A stretch of 64,000 bases of DNA from Bacillota bacterium (GTDB taxonomy: Bacteria > Bacillota > Clostridia > Clostridiales > Clostridiaceae): positions 41,207-105,206 of the forward strand of contig JAEZKY010000331.1 in NCBI GenBank assembly GCA_023435985.1. Direction: 5' to 3'. Made by a program: the position numbers and the translations under genes. The notes below the pieces were generated by a model, which was given only the letters and a program-made list of their open reading frames with translations, had not been told where the DNA came from and did not search any database. Positions within the stretch are counted from its first letter, which is position 1. Every line of letters starts with the position of its first letter. Positions 16,053 to 24,014 of this stretch are shown in pieces.

Positions 16053-17372
16053 ATGTTTGATAATGAAATTATTAAACAAGGTGAAAGGTTAAAAAAGATA
16101 AGACAAATAATTCTTGGAGCAACTCAGGAGGAGATTTCAGAAGGTATATGCACAAAAACTATGATAAGTCTAATCGAGAATGATAAAAAAAGATTAAATT
16201 TTAAATTAGCTACTGGAATTGCTGGAAATTTAAATAAAATTGCAAAAAAGAAAGGACTGGATATATCTTTAATTACTCCAAAGGAATTAATGGAAAATGA
16301 AGATGAAAAAGCAAATTATATTTTTAAAAATCAAATTTTAAATGAATTAAAAGAAATTAAAAGAATAGATTTGTTCGAACAAAAGTTTATGGAAGCTGAA
16401 GAACTAATTGAAAAGTATAATATTGAAGATAATAAAAAAATAGAACTGTATAAATTAGCTGATTATTTCTATTACTATAGACATAGATATTCTAAAAGTG
16501 ATCAAATGTGTGATCTTGGATTAAAGGTAAGTATTAATTCCCAAAATAGTTTTGAGGAGATAAGTTTTTATATATATAAATCTAGAACTAATATATTTAC
16601 AAGAAATTATATTAAAGCATTGCAACAATTGGATTACGCAGAAAAACTAAATGGTAGTATAGTAAATGATGAGCTTTCTATAATGATATTGTATTACAAG
16701 GCGCTGGCATATAAAAAGCTAGGCGAATATGATAGTGCTTTAGAATGTTTTAAAATACTATGGAAATTTGAAATTAAGGATTGCGATATGTTATTAAGGG
16801 CGAAAATGAACTGTGCCAATTGTTTTAGTGATACTTATAAATTCGATGAAGCCGAAAAACAATACAAAGAAACATTAAATCTTGCTATGAAATATGATGA
16901 TAAAGATATTATAGCTGCAGCTTATAGAAATTTATCTGAATTATATTTCAATAAAGGAAAATACAAAGATGCCGCAGAATATATAAAAGTCTGTCTAAAA
17001 AATCATCCTGAAAATCGATATATTAGTGAAACCCTTTGTTTTTCAGCTAAAGTTCTTAGTCATGTAAATGAAGAATTTGAGATGTATCTCTTACGGGCAT
17101 TAGAAATATGTGAGAAAGATGATAGGGAAGATTTAATCTTAATTGAACAAGTGATTTATGAGCTGGTGCTAATTTATATAAAAAAAGAAGATAAGGAAAA
17201 TTTAGTACTAATGGCAGATAAAGCAAAAGAATTAAATATAGATTATTCTTTAATTTATTTAGAAATTGGAGAGTATTATAGAGGACGAAATGAAGAAAAG
17301 AGTAGATATTTTATTAGGAAATCAAAAGAAAAAATGAAACAGATCAAAAAATTTTTAACAAATTCTTTATAG
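16053..17372 (+). CDS. RRNPP-type regulator: XRE helix-turn-helix plus TPR repeats
   Basis: Regulator of 439 residues. Residues about 8-70 form an XRE-type helix-turn-helix (LKKIRQIILGATQEEIS, TKTMISLIENDKKR). From about 110 to the end, helical tetratricopeptide-like repeats follow, e.g. YKALAYKKLGEYDSALECF, FDEAEKQYKETLNLA and YRNLSELYFNKGKYKDAAEY. This is the layout of peptide-binding quorum-sensing regulators (Rgg/PlcR/PrgX/Qsr). The ATG follows GAGAGGGG. A small secreted peptide gene starts 74 bases downstream on the same strand, the usual arrangement of such a receptor with its signal. Peptide control is inferred from architecture and context. Confidence 0.85.
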   Translation: MFDNEIIKQGERLKKIRQIILGATQEEISEGICTKTMISLIENDKKRLNFKLATGIAGNLNKIAKKKGLDISLITPKELMENEDEKANYIFKNQILNELKEIKRIDLFEQKFMEAEELIEKYNIEDNKKIELYKLADYFYYYRHRYSKSDQMCDLGLKVSINSQNSFEEISFYIYKSRTNIFTRNYIKALQQLDYAEKLNGSIVNDELSIMILYYKALAYKKLGEYDSALECFKILWKFEIKDCDMLLRAKMNCANCFSDTYKFDEAEKQYKETLNLAMKYDDKDIIAAAYRNLSELYFNKGKYKDAAEYIKVCLKNHPENRYISETLCFSAKVLSHVNEEFEMYLLRALEICEKDDREDLILIEQVIYELVLIYIKKEDKENLVLMADKAKELNIDYSLIYLEIGEYYRGRNEEKSRYFIRKSKEKMKQIKKFLTNSL

Positions 17373-17387
17373 CATATTTCAATATTA

Positions 17388-17415
17388 TGGTATAATGTTA
17401 AATGAAGTATTCATT
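17388..17415 (+). promoter_or_regulatory. Promoter and candidate operator of the peptide gene
   Basis: Extended -10 TGGTATAAT (TATAAT at 17391-17396) followed directly by the inverted repeat AATGAA-GTA-TTCATT (17401-17415), which covers the expected transcript start. The spacing (arms with a three-base centre) resembles the repeat before the regulator gene. Confidence 0.5.
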
Positions 17416-17446
17416 GCCTTAATTAGACTTTTCTAGGGGGAAATTT

Positions 17447-17608
17447 ATGAAAAAAATTATATTAGCAGCAATAGCAGTATCAATGTTATTAACAAATGTC
17501 GCCTTTGCTTCAAGTAAAACTACACATACTAATAGCACTAAAAATGGTGCGGTGTCTAGTGTGAAGCAAAATAATGTATATCATTTAGATTCACAAGATA
17601 TGGATTGA
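17447..17608 (+). CDS. Small secreted peptide, putative quorum-sensing signal precursor
   Basis: A 53-residue product starting at ATG 17447, six bases after AGGGGG. Residues 1-21 are a classical signal peptide (MKKIILAAIAVSML, ending NVAFA) with likely cleavage before SSKTTH. The remaining 32 residues are polar (SSKTTHTNSTKNGAVSSV, then KQNNVYHLDSQDMD). It lies directly behind an RRNPP-type regulator, has its own extended -10 promoter and a terminator. In that regulator class short precursors are exported, cut and re-imported to bind the regulator. The mature signal cannot be identified from sequence alone. A decayed copy lies 370 bases downstream. Confidence 0.7.
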   Translation: MKKIILAAIAVSMLLTNVAFASSKTTHTNSTKNGAVSSVKQNNVYHLDSQDMD

Positions 17609-17905
17609 TAATAAAATCAACAAAAATATAATGTAAAAGATATGAGAAAGTTAAGTGGAGTTCTAGATAATTTGCTTAGCTTTTTTAATTTATAGAATAG
17701 AAAAAGCATATAGATAAATGATTTTGTAATAAAGATTTTAAATAAAGAAATAAGTAGGTTGATAGAATTATATAAATTATTATTTGATTCATGCAGAAAT
17801 TATAAAGTATTATATATATGAAAAAGGGAAGAAAACAACTATTTCAATAATTAATTGACAAACTTAAGGAGACTAAAATATTTAAAAAATTTTTTATCGC
17901 AAATT
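17609..17905. other. Spacer between the peptide gene and its decayed copy
   Basis: Contains the probable peptide-gene terminator at 17647-17688 and A+T-rich sequence. No gene seen. Confidence 0.5.
17647..17688 (+). terminator. Probable terminator after the peptide gene
   Basis: AAAGTTAAG pairs with CTTAGCTTT (one G-T pair) around a 19-base loop, followed by a T-run. Confidence 0.55.
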
Positions 17906-18135
17906 TCGGCATTATATTACAATGTTAAATGAAGCATTTGTCAATTTGGTTAACTTTTTTATGTGAGAAATTTATGAAAAAAACTATATTGCAGGTAGTA
18001 GTGAAAAGAACACTATTAATAAAGGTTGCATTTGTTTCAACTAAAACTTATATACTAATACTGCAAAAATAGCACAGTATCTAGTGTAAAGCGCAATAGT
18101 GAGACTCGTGTAAATACACAAAATCCAAATTAAAA
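17906..18135 (+). pseudogene. Decayed tandem copy of the secreted peptide gene
   Basis: The segment aligns with the intact peptide gene from the promoter region (TTAAATGAAG before both) through AATTTATGAAAAAAA at the start codon (ATG 17974) to the 3' half (AGTATCTAGTGTAAAGC here, GGTGTCTAGTGTGAAGC there). Small indels change the frame: the product from 17974 would stop after 32 residues, with KKTIL and VAFVSTKT still resembling KKIIL and VAFASSKT. The hydrophobic core now carries K and R residues, so it would not work as a signal peptide. The extended -10 is also lost (TATATTACAATG). It is best read as a duplicated and inactivated peptide gene. Confidence 0.65.
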
Positions 18136-18185
18136 ACAATAAAAGAGTATATAAAATATTGCAAAGACATGCTAAAAAGTGGAAT

Positions 18186-18226
18186 AAGTTTAACAGAATT
18201 CAAGTGAATTTTGTTAAACTTTTTTA
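18186..18226 (+). terminator. Terminator after the decayed peptide copy
   Basis: AAGTTTAACAGAATTC pairs with GAATTTTGTTAAACTT around AAGT, followed by TTTTTT-rich sequence. Confidence 0.75.
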
Positions 18227-18289
18227 AATTTGTAAAACTTCAGAGATATTTATATAATTAAGTTCGTAATATGTATTTAAAATAAATTA

Positions 18290-18409
18290 AGCTAAATAAG
18301 CAGATATTGCTAAGAATTGAATTCAGATGATGTATTAGAAATAAGTAAAAGATTGGATGAAATTATTGTTGAGGCGTACAAAGAACAACTCAATATAAAT
18401 AATAAATAA
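18290..18409 (+). pseudogene. Remnant of a Spo0E-like phosphatase gene
   Basis: The frame ending TAA at 18407-18409 reads SDDVLEISKRLDEIIVEAYKEQ, the second helix of Spo0E-type aspartyl-phosphate phosphatases (consensus around LS-x-LD-x-LI). An in-frame TAA lies just before it. The preceding sense (KQILLRIEF) resembles the first helix but is in another frame, and no start codon with a ribosome site is found. I read it as a frameshifted or truncated spo0E family gene. A TTG start at 18317 giving about 30 residues is possible but too short for the family. Confidence 0.4.
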
Positions 18410-18433
18410 TATTTAGAGAAAGGTGAGGCTTTA

Positions 18434-18637
18434 ATGGTAATTAGAGAGTCAATCGAAATATATCGAGAAGATACTTCAATTGAAAAGTTTAAAAAGGAAA
18501 TTGAATTATTAAAAAGTGCTGGATACAAAGTATTTAATGAAAGCAACGATCATGTACGTTTTTTACAATCCACTACTGTAGTTGATTCAAATTTACTTCA
18601 TAATAAAAAATTACAAGTAAAAAATTACAAGCAGTAA
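18434..18637 (+). CDS. Small protein of unknown function (67 residues)
   Basis: Starts at ATG 18434 behind AAAGGTGAGG, a good ribosome site. The product is charged and probably cytoplasmic: EDTSIEKFKKEIELLKSAGYKVF, described in parts as a helix (SIEKFKKEIELLKSAGY) followed by a strand (KVFNESNDHVRFL). No signal peptide, membrane segment or cysteine. I do not recognise the family. It lies 24 bases after the Spo0E remnant and may once have belonged to a sporulation-related pair; that is speculation. Confidence 0.55.
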   Translation: MVIRESIEIYREDTSIEKFKKEIELLKSAGYKVFNESNDHVRFLQSTTVVDSNLLHNKKLQVKNYKQ

Positions 18638-18991
18638 TTAAGTTATATACGGTTTTTCTAGCATTTTGTTGAATTTCTTTTTCTATTCTAAAAGAATTAA
18701 TAAAATGGGACACAACGGGGACGCTTTAAAAATTTGAGAGTGGATTTAAGTACACTTGAATAAAAGTGTATGAGCATTCCCAATTGAAGGCAAGTTAACA
18801 TTTTTGATTTGCCTGCTATAGAAGTTATAAAGCAAAAAGAAATAATTATTAAGTTTTATGGATTATAGAATAATCAATTTAAAATGTATCAGCATACAAT
18901 TATTGGATGCTGATACATTTGTTTTTAAAAATTTAGCAAAGAGATGTAGTTGTTGTATTAATGTGATTTATCTAGAAGGAGTGAAATATTG
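18638..18991. other. Gap holding a terminator and a GGGACAC word
   Basis: About 350 bases without a gene. A short block at 18705-18724 (GGGACACAACGGGGACGC) is much richer in G+C than its surroundings and may be a mobile-element remnant, as an inference. A clear terminator lies at 18882-18926, 245 bases from the nearest upstream gene. Confidence 0.5.
18882..18926 (+). terminator. Terminator in the 18.6-19.0 kb gap
   Basis: AAATGTATCAGCAT pairs perfectly with ATGCTGATACATTT around a nine-base loop, followed by GTTTTT. It has no obvious gene to terminate nearby. Confidence 0.8.
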
Positions 18992-19249
18992 ATGTCTACT
19001 TTTAGTATTAATGATAATCCATTTGGAATGATTTTAATTATCTTTCCACTGCTTACATTTATAGCATCCTTAATTTTACAAATTTTAATTAAGAAAAAAG
19101 TAATTATTTTAGGTGTTGTTTTTATAGGATATTTAATTGTTACATTTACTTTATTTAATTCAACTTTCCTAATATGGTGTTTTGTTTACACGGGTATATC
19201 ATTAGTTGGAACATTTAGTGCAGATTCAATTCTTAAATATAAGGAATAA
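18992..19249 (+). CDS. Small membrane protein, DUF2651/YbeF-like
   Basis: Product of 85 residues with three hydrophobic stretches: FGMILIIFPLLTFIASLIL, then KVIILGVVFIGYLIVTF, then NSTFLIWCFVYTGISLV. The FP-L pattern in the first helix and the TFTLFN-STFLIW pattern near the third resemble small Bacillus/Clostridium proteins of the DUF2651 (YbeF) type; this is my recall, not a search. ATG 18992 follows AGAAGGAG at nine bases; a TTG three bases earlier is possible. Function unknown. The 150 bases after it are richer in G+C and hold no recognised gene. Confidence 0.6.
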   Translation: MSTFSINDNPFGMILIIFPLLTFIASLILQILIKKKVIILGVVFIGYLIVTFTLFNSTFLIWCFVYTGISLVGTFSADSILKYKE

Positions 19250-19409
19250 CATATTCTTAACTTAAAAGTTTCTGCTGTATCCTCATCTCGCCTTTGGTTT
19301 ATCATCAAGCTTGTGGATTCTCCATATACTACGATTATGTCAACAGGCAATAAGTGGTCTTTATTGCTGTTACACAAAAAGATAGAAGCGCAGCTATTAA
19401 AGCAATACG

Positions 19410-19793
19410 CTATTTTATAATAATTTTTTCATTAAAATCAGAAATTAAATATTGTTTTGAGCATTTTTTTACAAAGTCTTCAAAGTTATCTGCCTTAGTT
19501 GAAGTAATTTCAGTAAATTTTAAATCATTAATATAAAACTTAGTATATTTCTCTAATGAAAACTTAGGAGCTTTAGCAATATCGACAATTTCATCTTCGA
19601 TGCCTTCAAGTTGTAATTTGACTAAATCTATATCTAAGTTTTCGTTAAATAAATGGACTCTATCCCAATTTTGGGTTGAAATTAAAGCGGTTTCTTTTGT
19701 ATCTCTATTAAATAATAAAATAGCTAATGTTATGCAGTCCTTTGAAACCAAAGATGGATGATGGCATAAAATAGAATAATCAATATTAAACAT
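19410..19793 (-). CDS. DUF3037-type protein paired with HipA-like kinase
   Basis: Product of 127 residues beginning NIDYSILCHHPSLVSKDCITLAILLFN, split as IDYSILCHHPSLVSKD and ITLAILLFN, which fits the opening strand pair of DUF3037 proteins. No membrane segment or signal. It starts 11 bases after the stop of the HipA-like kinase gene, behind AGGAAGTG, so it is the second gene of a two-gene unit. DUF3037 proteins are, to my knowledge, regularly encoded beside HipA-like kinases; no biochemical role is established. Candidate roles are antidote, substrate or adaptor of the kinase. Confidence 0.65.
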   Translation of the reverse strand: MFNIDYSILCHHPSLVSKDCITLAILLFNRDTKETALISTQNWDRVHLFNENLDIDLVKLQLEGIEDEIVDIAKAPKFSLEKYTKFYINDLKFTEITSTKADNFEDFVKKCSKQYLISDFNEKIIIK

Positions 19794-19804
19794 GAAATCA
19801 CTTC

Positions 19805-20611
19805 CTAATAATTAGTATTTACAATTAAATCTGCATAGTAGTCAATATGCTCCATTCTATACAATAAATATTGAATTAATGTCTTTAATTCATTTTTATT
19901 ATGTTCAAATACTTCAGGGATTTTATCAACGATACTTTCCAAAAAGTCTTTTGTTAAATTTTCTTTGAAATAATCTACTGTTTCTTTCATAACATTAAGG
20001 TCAAGATTTAAGACTGATTTGAATTTTGCATAGTGGTACCAATTATCAGCCATTATAGCAGAATCTTTAAAATCTTCATCTATAATTTTATATTCAAGTG
20101 CGTGGGTATTCCATAACGCTTCTAGATTAAAAGTATGACTATGATCTATAATGTATAGTTGTCTATTGGATTTTGAAAGTGAAATAAGAAGATTACCCTT
20201 ATTTCTATCTTTATTATAAATTAAATGATCAAATAACATTAATTTAGGCAATAACCATTCATAATTACTTGCAAGTTGCAGCATTTTGCTTGAGGTTACT
20301 ACGGTAACAGGCTCCAAAAATTCTGAACAAAAGGCTAATCCAAAACAGGAATCAGAAAAGTCCTCTAGGTCTAATACTTTTTTAGATATTACTGTATTTG
20401 CATCTATAATCCCTAATTTTGCATCAGGAATTGGAAAGTTTAATTTTTTAGCTATGTAATGACAAACCAATTCATTTATTAAAGTTTTATTTCCTTCAAT
20501 ATTATTGAAGGTTTTTATAATATAATTTTTATTATTAACAACTCCAAGTATAGGAATAGTAGCTCCATTGCCTATTGGATATAATAATTCATCTACATGA
20601 TACGTGTCCAA
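19805..20611 (-). CDS. HipA-like protein kinase (HipA_2 type)
   Basis: Protein of 268 residues with a compact HipA-type kinase fold. A glycine-rich loop (GNGATIP, 14-20) is followed by the ATP lysine in YIIKTF (K33). The catalytic loop FDHLIYNKDRNKGNLLI gives D128, D135-R136 and N140, and the metal-binding aspartate is in IIDHSHTF (D156). It lacks the long N-terminal subdomain of classical HipA, and no HipB-type repressor is adjacent. The start is TTG at 20611, eight bases after GGAGG. A DUF3037-type gene follows in the same operon. By family it should phosphorylate a protein on Ser/Thr; the target is unknown. Confidence 0.78.
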   Translation of the reverse strand: MDTYHVDELLYPIGNGATIPILGVVNNKNYIIKTFNNIEGNKTLINELVCHYIAKKLNFPIPDAKLGIIDANTVISKKVLDLEDFSDSCFGLAFCSEFLEPVTVVTSSKMLQLASNYEWLLPKLMLFDHLIYNKDRNKGNLLISLSKSNRQLYIIDHSHTFNLEALWNTHALEYKIIDEDFKDSAIMADNWYHYAKFKSVLNLDLNVMKETVDYFKENLTKDFLESIVDKIPEVFEHNKNELKTLIQYLLYRMEHIDYYADLIVNTNY

Positions 20612-20896
20612 CTTTTAATCCTCCTATACATAGTCCGATAATTATAGTTAAAAGATAAGTGTGTTAATTATATCATATTTTATATGAATAAGTGGGAATT
20701 ATTAAATTTAGATAGTAGCATTAATGCATTTAAGGTATTTAATAATGTTTGGCGCAATTAGCAAGTAACTTGTCGTATTGTGCTAGTTACATGATCATAT
20801 TTAATAGGTATAATGTAATAAATGTTTAACTAGCAAGGTAAATGTAATTATAGCTAAATTAGTGAATATGTAAATATTTAAAGGAGGGGATTATGC
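20612..20896. other. Divergent intergenic region
   Basis: About 285 bases between the minus-strand kinase gene and the plus-strand AraC gene. It should hold both promoters, but I could not pick out a clear -35/-10 pair. No gene seen. Confidence 0.5.
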
Positions 20897-21901
20897 ATGA
20901 CATCTCATGCCCGAATTAAAATCACGACAGGATTTTGGGAAAGTTTATATCAATTAGGAATTGATGCTAAGCATGTAGTTAGAAAAGCACGGCTACCGCT
21001 TACAATTATTACAGCTCCTTTTGTAACAACCACTCAATATTTTGCAATCTGGAAAGCTTATTCAGATATTATTGATGATACTGCTGAGGGTATTATTAAG
21101 CTTGCGACCGCATTTGATGCAGCCCATTATCCACCCACTGTCCTAGCAACTTATCACGCTCGCGATTATCGTGATGCATTAAAGCGAATGGCTAGATATA
21201 AGCAACTGTGCCCTCCTGAAGGTTTGCACATTACCGAAAAAGGTGATGAGTGCACAATAGAATTGGAATGGTTGTATGTTGAACAGTCTGGTCCACCGAT
21301 TTTGGTTGGTATTACACTGGCATTTCTTTTGGAGTTAGGTCGCAGGGGCACAGCTCAACCTTTAATGGCTAAGTTAGTAGAATTTTCTGATTCTATGGGC
21401 AATGTAGAGGTGCTTGAAGCTTACTTTGGCTGCTGCGTTAAGACCGGTGCAAATTGTAATCGCTTGACGTTACATCGAGGAGATTTGGACCGCCCATTTG
21501 TTTCATACAATGCAGAGTTGTTAGAGATTCTGACTCCAGTACTGGAACAATCGTTGGATGAGCGACAACGCAGTTATTCAATTACTGAAATGGTCAAGTG
21601 GATTGTAAAGCGTAGCCTAACCGGAGGGTGTCCAGATATTCAGACTGTCGCGAGTGAACTAGGAATGAGTAATCGCACATTGCAGCGCCGTCTTATTGAT
21701 GAAGGTACGAGCTTTAAGAATATATTGACACAAGTAAGGCATGAGCAGGCAATAGAGTACTTGACAGACTTATCTCTCGACATTAAAGAAGTAGCCTTCA
21801 TGATTGGATATGAAGACAAAAATTCATTCTACCGCGCTTTTCGACTTTGGGAAGGTGATACTCCTTCAAATTGGCGTGCTGAACATTTAGGCAAAAATTA
21901 G
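20897..21901 (+). CDS. AraC-family regulator (OruR/Arabinose_bd type), probably acquired
   Basis: Regulator of 334 residues. The N-terminal two thirds match the ligand-binding domain of the OruR/FtrA-like group (LPLTIITAPFVTTTQYF near 33-49, EAYFGCCVKTGANCNRL near 180). The C-terminal AraC helix-turn-helix pair is clear: TVASELGMSNRTLQRRL and EVAFMIGYEDKNSFYRAF. ATG 20897 follows GGAGGGG. Codon use is unlike the neighbours: many CGC, CTG and GCC codons, and visibly higher G+C, as expected for recent transfer from a higher-GC bacterium. It is followed 144 bases later by a short-chain dehydrogenase, its likely target. Confidence 0.88.
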   Translation: MTSHARIKITTGFWESLYQLGIDAKHVVRKARLPLTIITAPFVTTTQYFAIWKAYSDIIDDTAEGIIKLATAFDAAHYPPTVLATYHARDYRDALKRMARYKQLCPPEGLHITEKGDECTIELEWLYVEQSGPPILVGITLAFLLELGRRGTAQPLMAKLVEFSDSMGNVEVLEAYFGCCVKTGANCNRLTLHRGDLDRPFVSYNAELLEILTPVLEQSLDERQRSYSITEMVKWIVKRSLTGGCPDIQTVASELGMSNRTLQRRLIDEGTSFKNILTQVRHEQAIEYLTDLSLDIKEVAFMIGYEDKNSFYRAFRLWEGDTPSNWRAEHLGKN

Positions 21902-22045
21902 ATAAATTGACTTTGTCTTAAGAGCAAAATATTTAACAATATATTACAAAAAAGTTAATCTAATAAAAATTACAAAAGAATAAGAATGTTTGTTTAAATT
22001 AACTTTTTAAAATCTTAATAAGTAATTTAAAAGGAGAAATATACC

Positions 22046-22840
22046 ATGGATATGGAATTAAACAATAAAACAGCTTTAGTTACGGGATCAACAAAAGGGA
22101 TAGGTAAAGCAATTGCTATGGAATTTGCTAAGGAAGGTGTTAATGTACTAATTAATGGACGAAATTATGAAGAAGTAGAACAGATTGTAAATGAAATTAA
22201 ATCAAGATTTCCATCTACTTCTCCTCAAAATGCTACAGCAGATATTGTGAATATTAAAAAAAGAGAAGCTTTATTTGAGAAATATCCTGACATTGATATC
22301 TTAGTTAATAATATGGGTATCTATGGAATTATGGAATACAATGATGTTGAAGATGAAATTTGGGAAAAATACTTTAAAACTAATGTTCTTGCTGCAAATG
22401 GATTATGTAAATTTTATTTACCTAAAATGTTAAAAAATAATTATGGTCGCATTATTTTTATTGCAAGTGAAGAAGCAATTATGCCTTCTGGACAAATGCC
22501 ACAATATTGCATGACAAAATCAATGTTATTATCATTATCAAAAAGTTTATCTAAATTAACAATAGGAAAAGAAGTTACAGTTAATACAATTATGCCAGGG
22601 CCAACACTTTCTGAAAATGTATATGAAATAGTTGATGGTGTATATTCTGACAAAAATATGACATTTGAAGAAAAGGAGAAAAAATTTATGGCTGCAAATT
22701 TACCTCAATCTGAAATACAGCGTTTTATTAGACCAAGTGAAATAGGTAGATTAACTACATTTGTGTGCAGCCCTTATGCAGGGGCATTTAAAGGTTCTCC
22801 AATTCGTATGGATGGAGGAATGGTACCGACTATTTATTAA
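22046..22840 (+). CDS. Short-chain dehydrogenase/reductase
   Basis: Classical SDR of 264 residues. The cofactor motif is TGSTKGIGKAIA (about 13-24), then NNMGIYG, the active-site serine in IFIASEEA, and the YxxxK pair in QYCMTKSMLL. The C-terminal RMDGGMV is typical. The start follows AAGGAG by nine bases. The substrate cannot be told. It lies behind an AraC-family regulator of foreign codon style, but its own codons look native (A+T-rich), so the two may not have arrived together. Confidence 0.9.
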   Translation: MDMELNNKTALVTGSTKGIGKAIAMEFAKEGVNVLINGRNYEEVEQIVNEIKSRFPSTSPQNATADIVNIKKREALFEKYPDIDILVNNMGIYGIMEYNDVEDEIWEKYFKTNVLAANGLCKFYLPKMLKNNYGRIIFIASEEAIMPSGQMPQYCMTKSMLLSLSKSLSKLTIGKEVTVNTIMPGPTLSENVYEIVDGVYSDKNMTFEEKEKKFMAANLPQSEIQRFIRPSEIGRLTTFVCSPYAGAFKGSPIRMDGGMVPTIY

Positions 22841-23320
22841 ATGTGTCTTATTATTTATACATAAACGATTATAGGTACTTATTCTTCATACAATATGATG
22901 GGAAATGTATGAGATTTAATCCTAATTATTTAATAATCTGGAAGAGTTAGGTAAAATAAAAAGGGGGGAATACATATAAATATGTATTAATTGATCAAAA
23001 AAATTATCATCCGTCTAATTAATAACGTTTTATGCACAAACTAAAAATAGCATGGTTATCATATTTATTGAAAAATAGCTTTAGTAGTACGTTGTACTAC
23101 GGCTTTTTTTGATTTTACTTCAGATACCCATTTTTATTGTCTTAAAAATCATATTTAATGCAACATTAGGAAGAGTGGCGAATATAATAAATATGGATTA
23201 GAAATGATTAATATATGAAGTTTAGTGTTTACTTTAGAGATAATATGCAAAGGTATGCTAGGCTGCGTATTATAAATAATAGATCAAAGACAGTAAAAAA
23301 TGTATATGGGGGTAATTTTC
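22841..23320. other. Gap with orphan tRNA-type terminator
   Basis: About 480 bases without a gene. The one clear element is a hairpin at 23083-23111 identical in core to the tRNA-Trp terminator. No cloverleaf precedes it. Confidence 0.6.
23083..23111 (+). terminator. Orphan copy of the tRNA-Trp terminator
   Basis: GTAGTAC-GTT-GTACTACGGC followed by seven T residues. The hairpin core and the ACGGCTTTTTT tail equal those after tRNA-Trp copy 1, but no tRNA lies upstream. Confidence 0.75.
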
Positions 23321-23662
23321 ATGATAAAAGATAAATTCGATAAAAATAAGGATAGAGACAGTGTAGGTATTGACTTTGTTTTTGATAATAATGGAGACTA
23401 TATTTATACAGATAGTGAATATGGCTTTGGTAAAAAAGTAAATATTCGCGGAAAGATTACAACTCCAGAAGATGGAATTTATTCTGCAGAGATTATATCT
23501 TCAGATGGCGGCGGCGGTAAATGGGATAATGTTAAAGCCAATGAAGAAGTAACCTGTGTTATAAATACGAGTATTCTCCATAAGACAACTGTTACAGTTA
23601 AGATACATTCAAACAAGCCTAACTGTAATGGACATACTGTCATAGATTATTTTTTGGGATAA
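23321..23662 (+). CDS. Small protein of unknown function (113 residues)
   Basis: ATG 23321 lies eight bases after GGGGG; an upstream in-frame ATG at 23300 has no ribosome site. The product has no signal peptide or membrane segment. It looks mainly beta-structured with alternating polar/hydrophobic stretches (VGIDFVFDNNGDYIYT, VNIRGKITTPEDGIYSAEI), a glycine run SSDGGGGKW, and a C-terminus GHTVIDYFLG. Two cysteines occur (VTCVI and PNCNG). I do not recognise the family. It is monocistronic, followed by a hairpin at 23731. Confidence 0.6.
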   Translation: MIKDKFDKNKDRDSVGIDFVFDNNGDYIYTDSEYGFGKKVNIRGKITTPEDGIYSAEIISSDGGGGKWDNVKANEEVTCVINTSILHKTTVTVKIHSNKPNCNGHTVIDYFLG

Positions 23663-23730
23663 TGCATAAATATAGATGTTAATAAAGGTTTAAATAGTAT
23701 TTTTAGATTTTATAAATATGGAATAATGTA

Positions 23731-23766
23731 GCACGGATAGTTACAGTCTATAGTAACTATCTGTGC
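23731..23766 (+). terminator. Hairpin after the 113-residue protein
   Basis: GCACGGATAGTTAC pairs with GTAACTATCTGTGC around a short loop. The tail is only moderately T-rich. Confidence 0.6.
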
Positions 23767-24014
23767 TATTATAATTTAATGGATTAAATATATATAATAT
23801 ATTTTCAATAAGGTGTTGATATATTAATACACAATTATGTAATATTATAATAAATAAGACATAATCTAAGGTATGCGTTAAAAGTGAACATATAAAATAT
23901 ATGTAAATAGGAAAAATATGATTTTGAATTGTTGACTATTTTTTTTAGCTAATAGATAATGGTAAATATATAAAGAGGTTGTAAATATGTACTAAGTATT
24001 GGGGGAGACGTTGC

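Noticed and set aside
19186..19377. 63-codon minus-strand frame behind the small membrane protein
   Set aside because: Partly overlaps the real plus-strand gene and lacks a ribosome site; not matched to any family.
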